From a virus, in the IMG/VR virus record IMGVR_UViG_3300009158_000035, positions 1-64,000 of that record: DNA of 64,000 nt; one strand, written 5' to 3'. A program made the translations under genes and the position numbers. Below the pieces are notes generated by a model. That model was given only the letters and a program-made list of their open reading frames with translations, had not been told where the DNA came from and did not search any database. The stretch's first letter is position 1. The number at the start of each line of letters is the position of its first letter. Positions 1 through 13,000 of the stretch are shown here, piece by piece.

Positions 1-1
1 A

Positions 2-1402
<1,401 letters not shown>

Positions 1403-1410
1403 ATATTTAA

Positions 1411-3240
<1,830 letters not shown>

Positions 3241-3241
3241 T

Positions 3242-4057
3242 ATGCCTGAGGACAACACAGACCTTATCGTACTCCGGTGGAGCCAGACGGGCAATGGTTA
3301 TGTACCATCTACACTAGTACGAAGTAAGAGTCATCTAAAGGCCAGGCACATACTTGGGCTGATGCGTAATAGGTTGGCTTCTCTCACGCCAACACAGTTA
3401 AGTGAGCTTACGCCTAACCAGATTGCCGCTATTCCTGTAGATCAAATCTCTGCTCTTCAGGGATCACAGATTAATTCGCTTACCCCTGAACAGGTGGCCG
3501 CTTTTACTGCAGCACAGCTACAAGGGCTCACGACAACACAGACGCAGTTTTTTACACCAGAACAGCTTCAAAGTTTTAGTGGTAATCAGGTCACTAGCCT
3601 TGCACCAGAACAGATAGCGGCAATTGATCCATTTGCTCTGGCGTCGATGCTTGCAGCAAACATGTCATTGTTGTCTGTAGAGGCTGTCGAGGCCATTACT
3701 CCTGAGCAGATAGCTTGGATGCCTCCAGCTACGTTCCCTTCCAGATTAACAATTCAGCAGATAGCAGCTATCGTTAGAGAGCAGCTAGCGGCTATGTCTA
3801 ACGAGCAGTCTGCTGCCCTAAGTCCAGAAAACTTGGCGGCTTTATCTCCTAGCCAGGTCTCTTTTTTATCGCCGCTACAATTAAGTGCACTTTCAGTAGA
3901 GCAAATTGCGGCACTTTCACCTGCGCAAAAAGCTGCACTAGGACCAGAACAGCTTGCTGCTCTTGAACGAGAGACATACACAAGTTCATCAACTTCGAGA
4001 AGTATAGGTAATTTTCCAAACTCTACAAACGCAGGCAGCACTACGATAGTGTTATGA
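3242..4057 (+). CDS. Protein with ~11-residue LTPEQ-type tandem repeats
   Basis: 271 aa, starting 1 nt after the stop of the preceding fibre gene. After ~50 residues (VLRWSQTGNGYVPSTL, which looks like a virion-attachment segment) there are about 17 units of roughly 11 residues with the pattern L-T/S-P-x-Q-I/L-A-A/x-L, for example LTPEQVAAF and LSPAQKAAL. The tail (TSSSTSRSIGNFPNSTNAG) is Ser/Thr/Asn-rich. Similar short Leu/Gln repeats occur in bacterial surface proteins, but I do not recognise a named family. Placed between fibres and glycosyltransferases, it is most likely a fibre or fibre-associated surface protein. Its stop overlaps the next start (ATGA). Confidence 0.6.
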   Translation: MPEDNTDLIVLRWSQTGNGYVPSTLVRSKSHLKARHILGLMRNRLASLTPTQLSELTPNQIAAIPVDQISALQGSQINSLTPEQVAAFTAAQLQGLTTTQTQFFTPEQLQSFSGNQVTSLAPEQIAAIDPFALASMLAANMSLLSVEAVEAITPEQIAWMPPATFPSRLTIQQIAAIVREQLAAMSNEQSAALSPENLAALSPSQVSFLSPLQLSALSVEQIAALSPAQKAALGPEQLAALERETYTSSSTSRSIGNFPNSTNAGSTTIVL

Positions 4058-5115
4058 TCTGTGAAGAAAAATTACTAAGTACTCTTTCTTATGCGATAGA
4101 CAATGTATCGACTGAATATGTAAAAATAGTCGATTCTTCTTTGTGGGGTAGCGGAGAGCCTGGAGAGTCTGAGTTACCTAGCGACCCTAGAATTATGTGG
4201 CTTGAGGCGGAAACCGGCGTGCACATAATCAATATAAATTCCATAAGACATTTTAACAAACAGCTGTCCTCTCTTGAGGAGCTGTTCAAGGACGCTGTAG
4301 ATGCGGGATATACAGTGAAATCTAAAACTTACAATACGCCGGAGTGTTCGAAGGCTTTTGAATTCACTAGTCTAGCCAAGACACATATAGCCTTGGTGAC
4401 AATGTTTTCTCCAAAAGCATTTAAAAGCAGCTGGAGTACTTTTGTGGAAGCTATGGATGTCCCTGAAGGGGTAACGGTGGATATTATTTTGGGAGACAAT
4501 AGCGGCAACGAGCAAGTTAGAGGACTGCACGACACACTAAACAGGAAGCTTGCTCAAAAATACCAAAAAATACACATTGTGGACCTTGGTGCGCCTTACT
4601 TTGTTAAGCCAGAAGATCATTATCTGGAGATGTACAAGCATGCACACATAGCCGTAAAATATTCAAAACTGCTTAGAGAGCCGGTTAAATATTACGACTA
4701 CATATTGAAAGTAGAGGACGATATAGAGCCTCCCAAAGACGGGCTTTTGAGCCTTTATAAAAGTATGAAAGATCTGGAGAGGCGGCGAGGTAAAGTGGCT
4801 TGCGTGGCCGGTTATTATAGACAAAAAATAGATCCAGCCATTCCATGTCTGTCTTTGCGTGCTGAACTGTGGGGAGATACGCCTAGAATAGAAGACTTGC
4901 CTGCGGAGCTTTTTCGCGTAGAGATGCAAGGAGGAGGGTTTTCATTATACAGCACTACCGCTCTAGCCGAAGCTTTACCATATAAACTTACATTTAAAAG
5001 ACCTAACGGAGCATATTATATGACAGGTTGGGATGGTACAGCAGGGGAGGTTTGGTGTAAACTAGGATGGGAACAATACTGCGACGGCAGGCTATACTGC
5101 AAACATCATTTTTAA
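4054..5115 (+). CDS. Glycosyltransferase-like protein (GT-A type)
   Basis: 353 aa, start overlapping the previous stop by 4 bp (ATGA), so the two are translationally coupled. The central segment has a Rossmann-like run (HIALVTMFSPK, VDIILGDNSG). Around residue 220 there is YILKVEDDIEPP, an acidic cluster that fits the metal/nucleotide-sugar binding site of GT-A enzymes. Later there is GGGFSLYS and a Trp/Gly-rich segment near the C-terminus (MTGWDGTAGEVW). It should transfer sugar from a nucleotide-sugar to a protein or glycan acceptor. It lies between fibre genes and a second glycosyltransferase, so a virion fibre is a plausible acceptor. The family assignment rests on motifs only. Confidence 0.6.
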   Translation: MICEEKLLSTLSYAIDNVSTEYVKIVDSSLWGSGEPGESELPSDPRIMWLEAETGVHIININSIRHFNKQLSSLEELFKDAVDAGYTVKSKTYNTPECSKAFEFTSLAKTHIALVTMFSPKAFKSSWSTFVEAMDVPEGVTVDIILGDNSGNEQVRGLHDTLNRKLAQKYQKIHIVDLGAPYFVKPEDHYLEMYKHAHIAVKYSKLLREPVKYYDYILKVEDDIEPPKDGLLSLYKSMKDLERRRGKVACVAGYYRQKIDPAIPCLSLRAELWGDTPRIEDLPAELFRVEMQGGGFSLYSTTALAEALPYKLTFKRPNGAYYMTGWDGTAGEVWCKLGWEQYCDGRLYCKHHF

Positions 5116-5119
5116 ACTT

Positions 5120-6862
5120 ATGAGCGATCTAGATGAACACAAATTACCTCAAGATTTCAGTAGCCAGGACTACTACTGGCTGAATCGTGGAAGCATTGAG
5201 CATGAGTTTGTATATTCTTCTAGTGATATGGACGCTGTGCTTAAACGGCACTATTTAGACTACGGCCAAGCTAAAAACTTAAGCTACAAGCTGGTTGTGC
5301 CTGACGATTTCAGTATATCGAAATTTATTGAACTGAATAGCGATCTACATACGCTTAAGATTCAAAACTATTTTAGTAGCCCTATAGGAGACATTAATGC
5401 AGAAGAAGCCTACATGTATTCCGCAGGACTACAAAACAGAATATACAAGCTAGAGCTGCCTGAAGATTTTTGCGTAAATGATTACAAGAAATATAATAAA
5501 GATCTAGTGGATCTTCCTGACGATTATGTCAAAGCGCACTATGTCCGGCATGCAGAAAAAGAAGGACGCGTGTATAAGCTAGATCTTCCTACAGGATTTG
5601 ATGTTACCGAGTACAAACATCTCAACCCAGACTTATTGGTTTTTACCGATCCTGAGGCTGAAAAACACTACGTGCAGCACGGCTGTAGAGAAGGAAGACA
5701 ATATAGAGATGAGTATTTTGACCGAGATTATTTTTCAAGAACATATAGCGAAGAAGGGCTAAAGGACTATAAGGATTATTTGAGCGACCCAAGGCGGTTA
5801 AAAAGTGCAAGTATTGCTGAAAAAGTAGAAAGTATTCAAGCGTGTGAACTGGACTTGCTTCTTGTAAGCCACGAAACATCTCTGTACGGCGCAACACATT
5901 ATTTATACACGCTGTACACATACATTAAGAAAAATTATCCTAACGTAAAAGTAAAAATAGCTGAAAAATACATAAACGCCGAGCTGCTAGCCAAGTACGA
6001 GCTAAATGAGCTAGACATGTATTATTATCTCAATGACTGCACACTACTGTATCATATAATTAAAAAATCGAACCCAACTAAAGTACTGGTGAACTCAACA
6101 CCTACAGCAATTAATGCAATTGCTGGGTTTTTCCCAGGCAAACTCATATACCATAGCCACGAGGTTAAAGAGCATTTTGATGTGGTTATGCCTGGAGTTA
6201 CACCAGACTATGTAGTGTCACACAGAATAGCTGATCAGTGGGCAGGCACACCAAAAGTACAACCACCATTTTTTAGTGAGGCAGTACTAAAGGCGCTCGA
6301 GCGTGCCCCTCAGTTTACAGTAGAGGTAGCTAATCGATTTGGTGTGTTGGACACATCCAAGCTAACTATAGGTATGTGTGGAAATCTTTCAGAACGGAAG
6401 AATCCTGATTTGTTTATGCAACTGGCTGAAGAGCTACCTGATTACAATTTCTTATGGGTTGGAGGGTATGATGAAATTACAAATAAAGAAATAAATAACC
6501 TGTATCATGTCAAGAACGTTGCAGAGCCTTACAGCTATTTTCAAGTTTTTGATTATTTCTCGCTAACCGCCAAAATTGACCCTTGTCCTTATGTAGTCGT
6601 GGAGGCGTTGTACTACAATATTCCGGTGTTGGTATTTAAAGAAAACATATACACTACACATAACCTAGACTCATCTTCCGAGATGTATTTTGAGCTGCCC
6701 GGAAGTATCAGCCTTGAAACGGCAAAACAAGCAATACTGTCGCTGTGTGTAAAACATAAAGATAAGTATAATGCAAAAGGACGAGAATATGTACTGGAGC
6801 ATTTTACAAAACCAACAAATCAGTACATAGCGGATGTTTTGAATAGTTCAATTAATCTGTAA
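5120..6862 (+). CDS. Glycosyltransferase family 4-like protein with N-terminal repeat domain
   Basis: 580 aa. Residues ~1-230 contain about four copies of a ~45-residue repeat (LNPDL ... HYVQHGCREGRQY), a module I recall from bacterial and phage surface-polysaccharide and glycosyltransferase proteins. Residues ~240-575 look like a GT-B enzyme. There is an N-terminal Rossmann half (LDLLLVSHETSLYGATHYL) and a nucleotide-sugar half starting near 420 (GMCGNLSERKNP). The GT4-like signature FDYFSLTAKIDPCPYVVVEAL follows near residue 480. It begins 4 nt after the preceding glycosyltransferase. Probable role: glycosylation of virion fibres or of host surface glycans. The acceptor is unknown. Confidence 0.75.
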   Translation: MSDLDEHKLPQDFSSQDYYWLNRGSIEHEFVYSSSDMDAVLKRHYLDYGQAKNLSYKLVVPDDFSISKFIELNSDLHTLKIQNYFSSPIGDINAEEAYMYSAGLQNRIYKLELPEDFCVNDYKKYNKDLVDLPDDYVKAHYVRHAEKEGRVYKLDLPTGFDVTEYKHLNPDLLVFTDPEAEKHYVQHGCREGRQYRDEYFDRDYFSRTYSEEGLKDYKDYLSDPRRLKSASIAEKVESIQACELDLLLVSHETSLYGATHYLYTLYTYIKKNYPNVKVKIAEKYINAELLAKYELNELDMYYYLNDCTLLYHIIKKSNPTKVLVNSTPTAINAIAGFFPGKLIYHSHEVKEHFDVVMPGVTPDYVVSHRIADQWAGTPKVQPPFFSEAVLKALERAPQFTVEVANRFGVLDTSKLTIGMCGNLSERKNPDLFMQLAEELPDYNFLWVGGYDEITNKEINNLYHVKNVAEPYSYFQVFDYFSLTAKIDPCPYVVVEALYYNIPVLVFKENIYTTHNLDSSSEMYFELPGSISLETAKQAILSLCVKHKDKYNAKGREYVLEHFTKPTNQYIADVLNSSINL

Positions 6863-6875
6863 GAACTTTAACACA

Positions 6876-9800
6876 ATGAACAATTTAGCAGACAAACTAA
6901 CTGTAGTAATTACAGCGAACCTGATACCTTCGCACCCAAGCATCAGCTTGATTAAGACCGTAATAGACTCGCTCGATCTATTGTCTCTGGACCTTAATAC
7001 CAAGATTGTTTTGGCTCATGATGAAATTAAGCCGGACATTAAAGCTACATTAACCAAAGCAGAGCAAAGATTTTCCGAATACTTTAAGAACCTGCATGAG
7101 TATTGTGTCAGTGAGTGTAAGTATAAAAACGTACAGATAGTTAAACGCGACGAATGGGGACATTTGACAAAGTCCGTACAGACAGGATTTTCTCATGTAA
7201 CTACAGACTATGTTTTACTCATTCAACACGACTTGCCGTTTATAGTGAACATAGACATATATGCTTTGTTGGCGATGATGATCAACAACAAAGAAGTAAA
7301 ACACCTGAGGTTTAACAGGTCTCCAAACTTACCAAAAGGTTGGGATGGAGGACAGACAGGCTACAAACCAGAAGAATATCTTGCAGCGTTTAGAGAACTA
7401 GAATTTGATGGGATCAAGGTATGTAAAACACTGGCCTGGTCTGATGAAAACCATCTAACCTCTAAAGAGTATTACAATACTGTGGTGTTCCCTGACTGTT
7501 CGGTTGAAACGTCGTATACGTACATGGAGGGAGTATTAAATCGTAAAAATCCTGATGACCCTGCACGTTACGGTACATACGTTTATGGTACGTACGGACA
7601 ACCGCAATCCACTAAGAATCTAGACGGTGCGAACACGTATTTGCAGGATTTTATATTTGACCCAGAGTACTGTCCTAGAGCTTATCCAGATTTAATAAAA
7701 TTCAATATTTCAGCTAAAGGTCTAAAGGAACTATATGTAGACCGTTATGGTTATGTAGACTGTGTAGACCCTGAGTTTGATGCGGTTTTTTACAGCAAGA
7801 GCCTAAACATAAAATTTAACGACGATAGAGCTGCTTACAAGCACTGGCTATCTTATCTAGGCAAAAGAACAGGTAGCTTTTATGCTCCAGATAAGCACAC
7901 AGCTTTAAAACTGGTACTCAAAACAAAAGACGAAGAGTTTTTATTAGAGCCTTGGCTACAGTACCACATAGCTCTTGTGGGTAACCATAACATCATAGTA
8001 ATAGACAACAACAGCACTAGTCAAAAGGTGCAGGATATCTATAAAAAATACAATGTACTTGTATATCCGTTCGACGGCTTCCACGAGCATTTGTGTAACT
8101 CTCGCAGGTTTTTAAACTTTTACGAAGACATACAAAAATGCAGTCTATTCCATGCAATTCTAGATACCGACGAGTATCTTTGTTTTTATGACTATGAAAG
8201 AGAGGTAATAGATAACTCTAAATTAGTGCCGTTCTTAAAACAGAATAAGAATAATCACACACTGACTACAAGCTGGATATTCAATAACTACTACGGGAAA
8301 GACTACGAGAATATAGTGGATGTAACTGACTTTTCTGTAACCAACCCTTGGTGGGATATTGTAAAAGGAAAAGCAATTTTCTTGAATAGTACGGAGAACA
8401 GTATGCGTACACACAACAGCATCAGCCGCGACCTTACTTATTGTCCGGAACTATTGATGTTACACCTCCATAAAACACAGATTGAAGATAGAATTAAAAG
8501 TAAGATAAATCACGTCATGTCCGAGAATCCTGAATGGAGTATCGCAGAGTTTTTTGATAAGAACGAATCTATCAAAGAGAACTGGAAGCATAACAACCGA
8601 GAAATTTCAGAGTATTACAAAAATCCTGCCGAGTATCTACTCAACCTCAGTACTCCAAAAGATCAACCTTTCTTATACACTGATGTCATTCAAGCCACTA
8701 TTGACGGAAGGTCTCCCACTACAAAGTTGAGAGGTTTTAGTTCTCCGTTTCCGAAGATATTCAATTCTTTTGTATCTGCAAAATTAAATGATCGAGTACA
8801 TACGAACAGGTTAAGTGGACTACTGGCAGAAGTATCAAAAATAAAAAATATTGAATACAGCAATATAGATGCTGCGATTCAGCAGGCGTTGAGAACAGTG
8901 AACAGTACACCTGCAGCAAAAGACGAGCGTTCATTGCTCAAGATAATACTCAAAACAAAAAATGAAGGTGCGTTACTTGATGCTTGGTTACAGTATCACG
9001 CAGCTTTGGTCGGCTGGCATAATATAGTGGTTGTAGATAATGGTAGCGACTGCCCATATACGCTGGCTGTGTATGAAAAGTACAAAGACAAGCCATATAC
9101 ACTATTTAATTTCGAAGGTAATCCCATTGTACTCCCCGACACCAAACTCAATCAAAGTTTTTATGACTTGGTGCGAGCTACCGCTAAGTTCTTGTGCTTT
9201 TTAGATACCGACGAATTTATAGCGTATTTTGATCCAGCACTAAACAGCTTCAGCTTCAACTCGTTTTTGGAGGTATTACAGAAACACGAAGGTAATTCTG
9301 CGTTGAGTGGTTTGTGGCTTAGTAATTCACCTAGATTAGAGGATCTGTTTGAGCCGAGCATCGAGAAGTTCAAGCATTTTAAATTAAATCCATACAATCT
9401 AAGCGAGTGTGTGCGTCACGGTAAAGTTGTAGTCAGTTCCAAAGCAAATGTATTCAATAGTGCTGGTGGTCCAGGAGTAAATCTTTGCCATAGTAAAGAT
9501 GTGCCCGGAGTAAAGGCACTACCAAATTTATTAATTCTTCATCTAGATAAAACAGACTTACGGAAAAGAATGACTGGCAACATGTCCATCATCAAAAAAC
9601 GTAGGCTTTCTAACTATGAGAAAATACTAACTCAGCTGTCTTTAGATGATCTGGACACTGTTGAGCTACATCTAGCTAAACTTGAACCACTACCTATGGA
9701 TGTTGCAGCTAGGTGTAAAAAAATAAATTACCATAAATTGAACGAAATTGTGGACTATCTCCAGGATCCTGTCAAATACATACAGATGAAAGCGGACTAT

Positions 9801-9944
9801 AACTCGCAGCATGTACTCGCCACAAACATCATCTCTGCAACAATTAATCAGGAAAAAGAGGTAACGTATTCTGCAGTATATAAGGGACGTAAAATAGAAA
9901 ATCTTCAAGAGCTTCGGTTCTTATGTTTACCTGCAGTAGTCTAG
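6876..9944 (+). CDS. Multidomain glycosyltransferase with duplicated GT92/GT2-like domains
   Basis: 1022 aa. The N-terminal ~270 residues form a GT2-like unit (LTVVITANLIPSHP; TTDYVLLIQHDLPF). A short repeat-type linker follows (CPRAYPDL; KHWLSYLGKRTG). Then come two copies of the same catalytic-type domain. Copy one starts near 348 (LKTKDEEFLLEPWLQYH) with DTDEYLCF near 430. Copy two starts near 694 (LKTKNEGALLDAWLQYH) with DTDEFIAY near 777. Both have the N-E/D-E...W-L-Q-Y-H...V-D-N sequence and an acidic D-x-D-E cluster as in GT92/GT2_4-type enzymes. The duplication suggests a bifunctional polymerising or sequential transferase. It follows the GT4-like gene by 13 nt. Donor and acceptor cannot be inferred. 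Confidence 0.75.
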   Translation: MNNLADKLTVVITANLIPSHPSISLIKTVIDSLDLLSLDLNTKIVLAHDEIKPDIKATLTKAEQRFSEYFKNLHEYCVSECKYKNVQIVKRDEWGHLTKSVQTGFSHVTTDYVLLIQHDLPFIVNIDIYALLAMMINNKEVKHLRFNRSPNLPKGWDGGQTGYKPEEYLAAFRELEFDGIKVCKTLAWSDENHLTSKEYYNTVVFPDCSVETSYTYMEGVLNRKNPDDPARYGTYVYGTYGQPQSTKNLDGANTYLQDFIFDPEYCPRAYPDLIKFNISAKGLKELYVDRYGYVDCVDPEFDAVFYSKSLNIKFNDDRAAYKHWLSYLGKRTGSFYAPDKHTALKLVLKTKDEEFLLEPWLQYHIALVGNHNIIVIDNNSTSQKVQDIYKKYNVLVYPFDGFHEHLCNSRRFLNFYEDIQKCSLFHAILDTDEYLCFYDYEREVIDNSKLVPFLKQNKNNHTLTTSWIFNNYYGKDYENIVDVTDFSVTNPWWDIVKGKAIFLNSTENSMRTHNSISRDLTYCPELLMLHLHKTQIEDRIKSKINHVMSENPEWSIAEFFDKNESIKENWKHNNREISEYYKNPAEYLLNLSTPKDQPFLYTDVIQATIDGRSPTTKLRGFSSPFPKIFNSFVSAKLNDRVHTNRLSGLLAEVSKIKNIEYSNIDAAIQQALRTVNSTPAAKDERSLLKIILKTKNEGALLDAWLQYHAALVGWHNIVVVDNGSDCPYTLAVYEKYKDKPYTLFNFEGNPIVLPDTKLNQSFYDLVRATAKFLCFLDTDEFIAYFDPALNSFSFNSFLEVLQKHEGNSALSGLWLSNSPRLEDLFEPSIEKFKHFKLNPYNLSECVRHGKVVVSSKANVFNSAGGPGVNLCHSKDVPGVKALPNLLILHLDKTDLRKRMTGNMSIIKKRRLSNYEKILTQLSLDDLDTVELHLAKLEPLPMDVAARCKKINYHKLNEIVDYLQDPVKYIQMKADYNSQHVLATNIISATINQEKEVTYSAVYKGRKIENLQELRFLCLPAVV

Positions 9945-9962
9945 AGACTGGCTAGTTTTCCA

Positions 9963-9991
9963 TTTCCATCCAGATAGGTGTGTGCTAGAAT
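9963..9991 (+). promoter_or_regulatory. Candidate sigma70-like promoter with extended -10
   Basis: TTTCCA (9963-9968), 17 bp, then TGC-TAGAAT (TAGAAT at 9986-9991), 13 nt before the start codon of the 1287-aa fibre gene. The -35 is weak; the extended -10 carries most of the support. Confidence 0.4.
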
Positions 9992-10004
9992 ATATTAAAT
10001 AGTT

Positions 10005-13000
10005 ATGTCAAACTCTCTAAATAAACCAACAGGATATATGCTTGATGCTGCAGGTACTGCGACGCCTTCAGAGGCAGGAACAGCTGCAGTAGGAACCTCT
10101 GTCAAGTATGCACGAGAAGATCACGTGCATCCCAACACTAATGCGAATGCATACTATCTACGAGGCAACCCAATCGCGTCTATTACACCTACAGCTGGAC
10201 AGTTACTTCAATGGAACGGGACTGCTTGGGTAGCTGCTACGGTTTCTGGAACTTCTGGCACAGTTTCGACATACCCATATCCACACAATAACTATTTTGC
10301 GGCTGTTGAAATTTTGGTGAATAATTCGATACTATATACTACGTCCTCTGGTCCTACAGTAGCCGCTTCAAAGTCATTCAGAGAGTATGAGCGAGATATT
10401 GATACTAACAGTGCCGGAGAAGTAACCATTACAGAATGGTGGCTATTAGCAAATACGGGTGTAAATCAATGGACAGGCGGCGGACCCAACAACAATAAGT
10501 GGGCGTATAACGCAACGTGGTACTCATCAGAACTCGCAGCCAGGGACGCCGCTACGGCTGTTTGGTTGGCGGCCAACATAAATGTGCATCAAAATCCCTA
10601 TGGTGGCACTCATGCAAATCAATGGGCATATGGTACCACTTGGTATGACTCAGAAGCCGACGCTAATGCAGCTGTTTGGTTAGCATCAAACACAGGAATA
10701 CATCAATTTACTGAAGGAGGAACACACGACAATCAGTGGGCGTATAATCAGGTCTGGTATGCGACAGAAACACTGGCGTTAGATGCGTATTCTGTGGCTT
10801 GGCTAGCAGCAAACACAGGGATAAATCAATTTACTGGAGGAGGAACCAACAACAATAAGTGGGCCTACGGCACAAGCTGGTACACTAGTCAGACGGCTGC
10901 GCAAGATGCAGCTGCAGCAGCTTGGCTGGCGACTAATACCGGCACAAACCAATGGACTGGAGGAGGAACACACAACAACCAGTATGCTTATAATAATGCC
11001 TGGATGTCTTCTGATGCAGAAGCTAATGCTGCCGAATGGCTAGCTGCAAATACAGGCGTGCATCAATATTCTGGAGCAGGTACACATAACGGGCAGTGGG
11101 CCTACAACAATACGTGGACGGCTTCTGAGTCAAATGCATATGACTACGCATCACTCTCTTGGCTTGCCAGCAATACAGGAGTACACAAAAATATTTATTC
11201 TGTAGGGATATACGCTAATAGATGGGCGTATAACAATGAATGGTATTCTCCTGAGAACGACCCAAATAATGGCGTTCCTGCCCTTTGGCTTATGTCGAAT
11301 GTAGGGTTAAATCAATGGACGGGTGGAGGTCCAGACAATAATAAGTGGGCGTTTAATTCAAATTTCTACAATTCGTATAATTTCGCTGCGGATGCAGCTG
11401 CACTCGACTGGCTATATAATGTAAATACAGGAGTACATCAGTGGACAGGTGGAGGAAACTACAACAATCAGTGGGCTATAGGTAATACAGGTTGGTATGA
11501 TAGCGAAGCTAATGCCAATAATTCAGCTTCAGATTATTCAAATTCATGGTTATCTCAAAACAGTGGAGTAAATCAGAACCCTTGGCAAGGGGGATCATAT
11601 GCTGGTCTGTGGGCTTGGGATACCCATGGGTGGTATAACTCTCAAGGGACCGCCGCAGCTGAGGCATGGCGTGCAATTAATACCGGCACAAACCAATGGA
11701 CTGGGGGAGGAGACTACAACAATAAATGGGCATACGATAATTATGGTTGGTATAATAGTGCGGAAGAAGCAAATAATTTTGCCCAGGATAGCTGGTTAAA
11801 TGCAAATGTGGGCGTAAATCAATGGACGGGAGGAGGAAGTCACAGTCAAGAATGGGCCTGGGGCACTCACGGCTGGTTTCAGGCTGCTGCCATGGCGGTG
11901 GCCGATGCCTATAGTAATTGGACACAGTATAATGTGGGACTTAACCATTTTCCTTACGATCCGAATAATGATATGGGCTATAATGCTACATGGGCCTACA
12001 ACAGTATAGCATATATCTCAGAGTTAGAGGCTAGAGATGCCGCATCTGAGGCATGGCTAACCACTAATACAGGAGTACATCAGAATCCTTACGGCGGAAC
12101 CAATAACAATAAATGGGCATGGGATAATCATGGATGGTTTGCAGAGCAAGCCGATACATTATTGGCTTATAATGATTATCACGCTGGGTTGTGGCTGGCT
12201 GCTAATGTAGGTGTTAACCAATGGCATGGTGGGGGAACAAATAGCGAGAAATGGGCTTGGGATAATCATGGATGGTTTGGCTATATGTGGGATGCTGTAT
12301 ACGACAGGGACATTAACCAAGAAGCTGCCGCAGCTTCTTGGTTAGCGGCAAATACAGGAGTCAATAAATTTACTGGAAGTGGAACGCACCAAAACCAATG
12401 GGCCTTTAATCAGTCTTGGTACGATAGTCAAGGAGCGGCACAAGACGCTTATGCTGACGCCTGGATAGGAAGCAATAACGGTGTCAATCAATTTTTGGGC
12501 AATGGGACCTATTATACTAAATGGGGATATATGCATGATTGGTATAATTCTTGGAACGACGCCAATGCTGCGGCATGGTTAGCCGCTAATACAGGTGTGC
12601 ATGAGTGGACTGGAGGAGGAACTCACAACAACCAGTATGCTTACAATCACGATTGGTATAATAGCTTAACGGATGCACAGGATGCGTATTCTGTGGCTTG
12701 GCTAGCAGCAAACACAGGGATAAATCAATTTACTGGAGGAGGAACCAACAACAATAAGTGGGCCTATAATGATAATGGTTGGTATGCTTCTCAAGCTGCA
12801 GCTACAGAAGCAGCTAGCGCAGGAGCTACGGCTTTTTTAGATGCTAATACAGGTATACATCAATTTACTGGAGGAGGAATATATGGAGATAAATGGGCTT
12901 GGGATACTCACGGCTGGTATGATTCTGAAGATGCTGCTAGAAATGCTGCATCTGCAGCGTGGCTAACTACAAATTCAGGTGTAGCGCAAACCCCTTGGGC

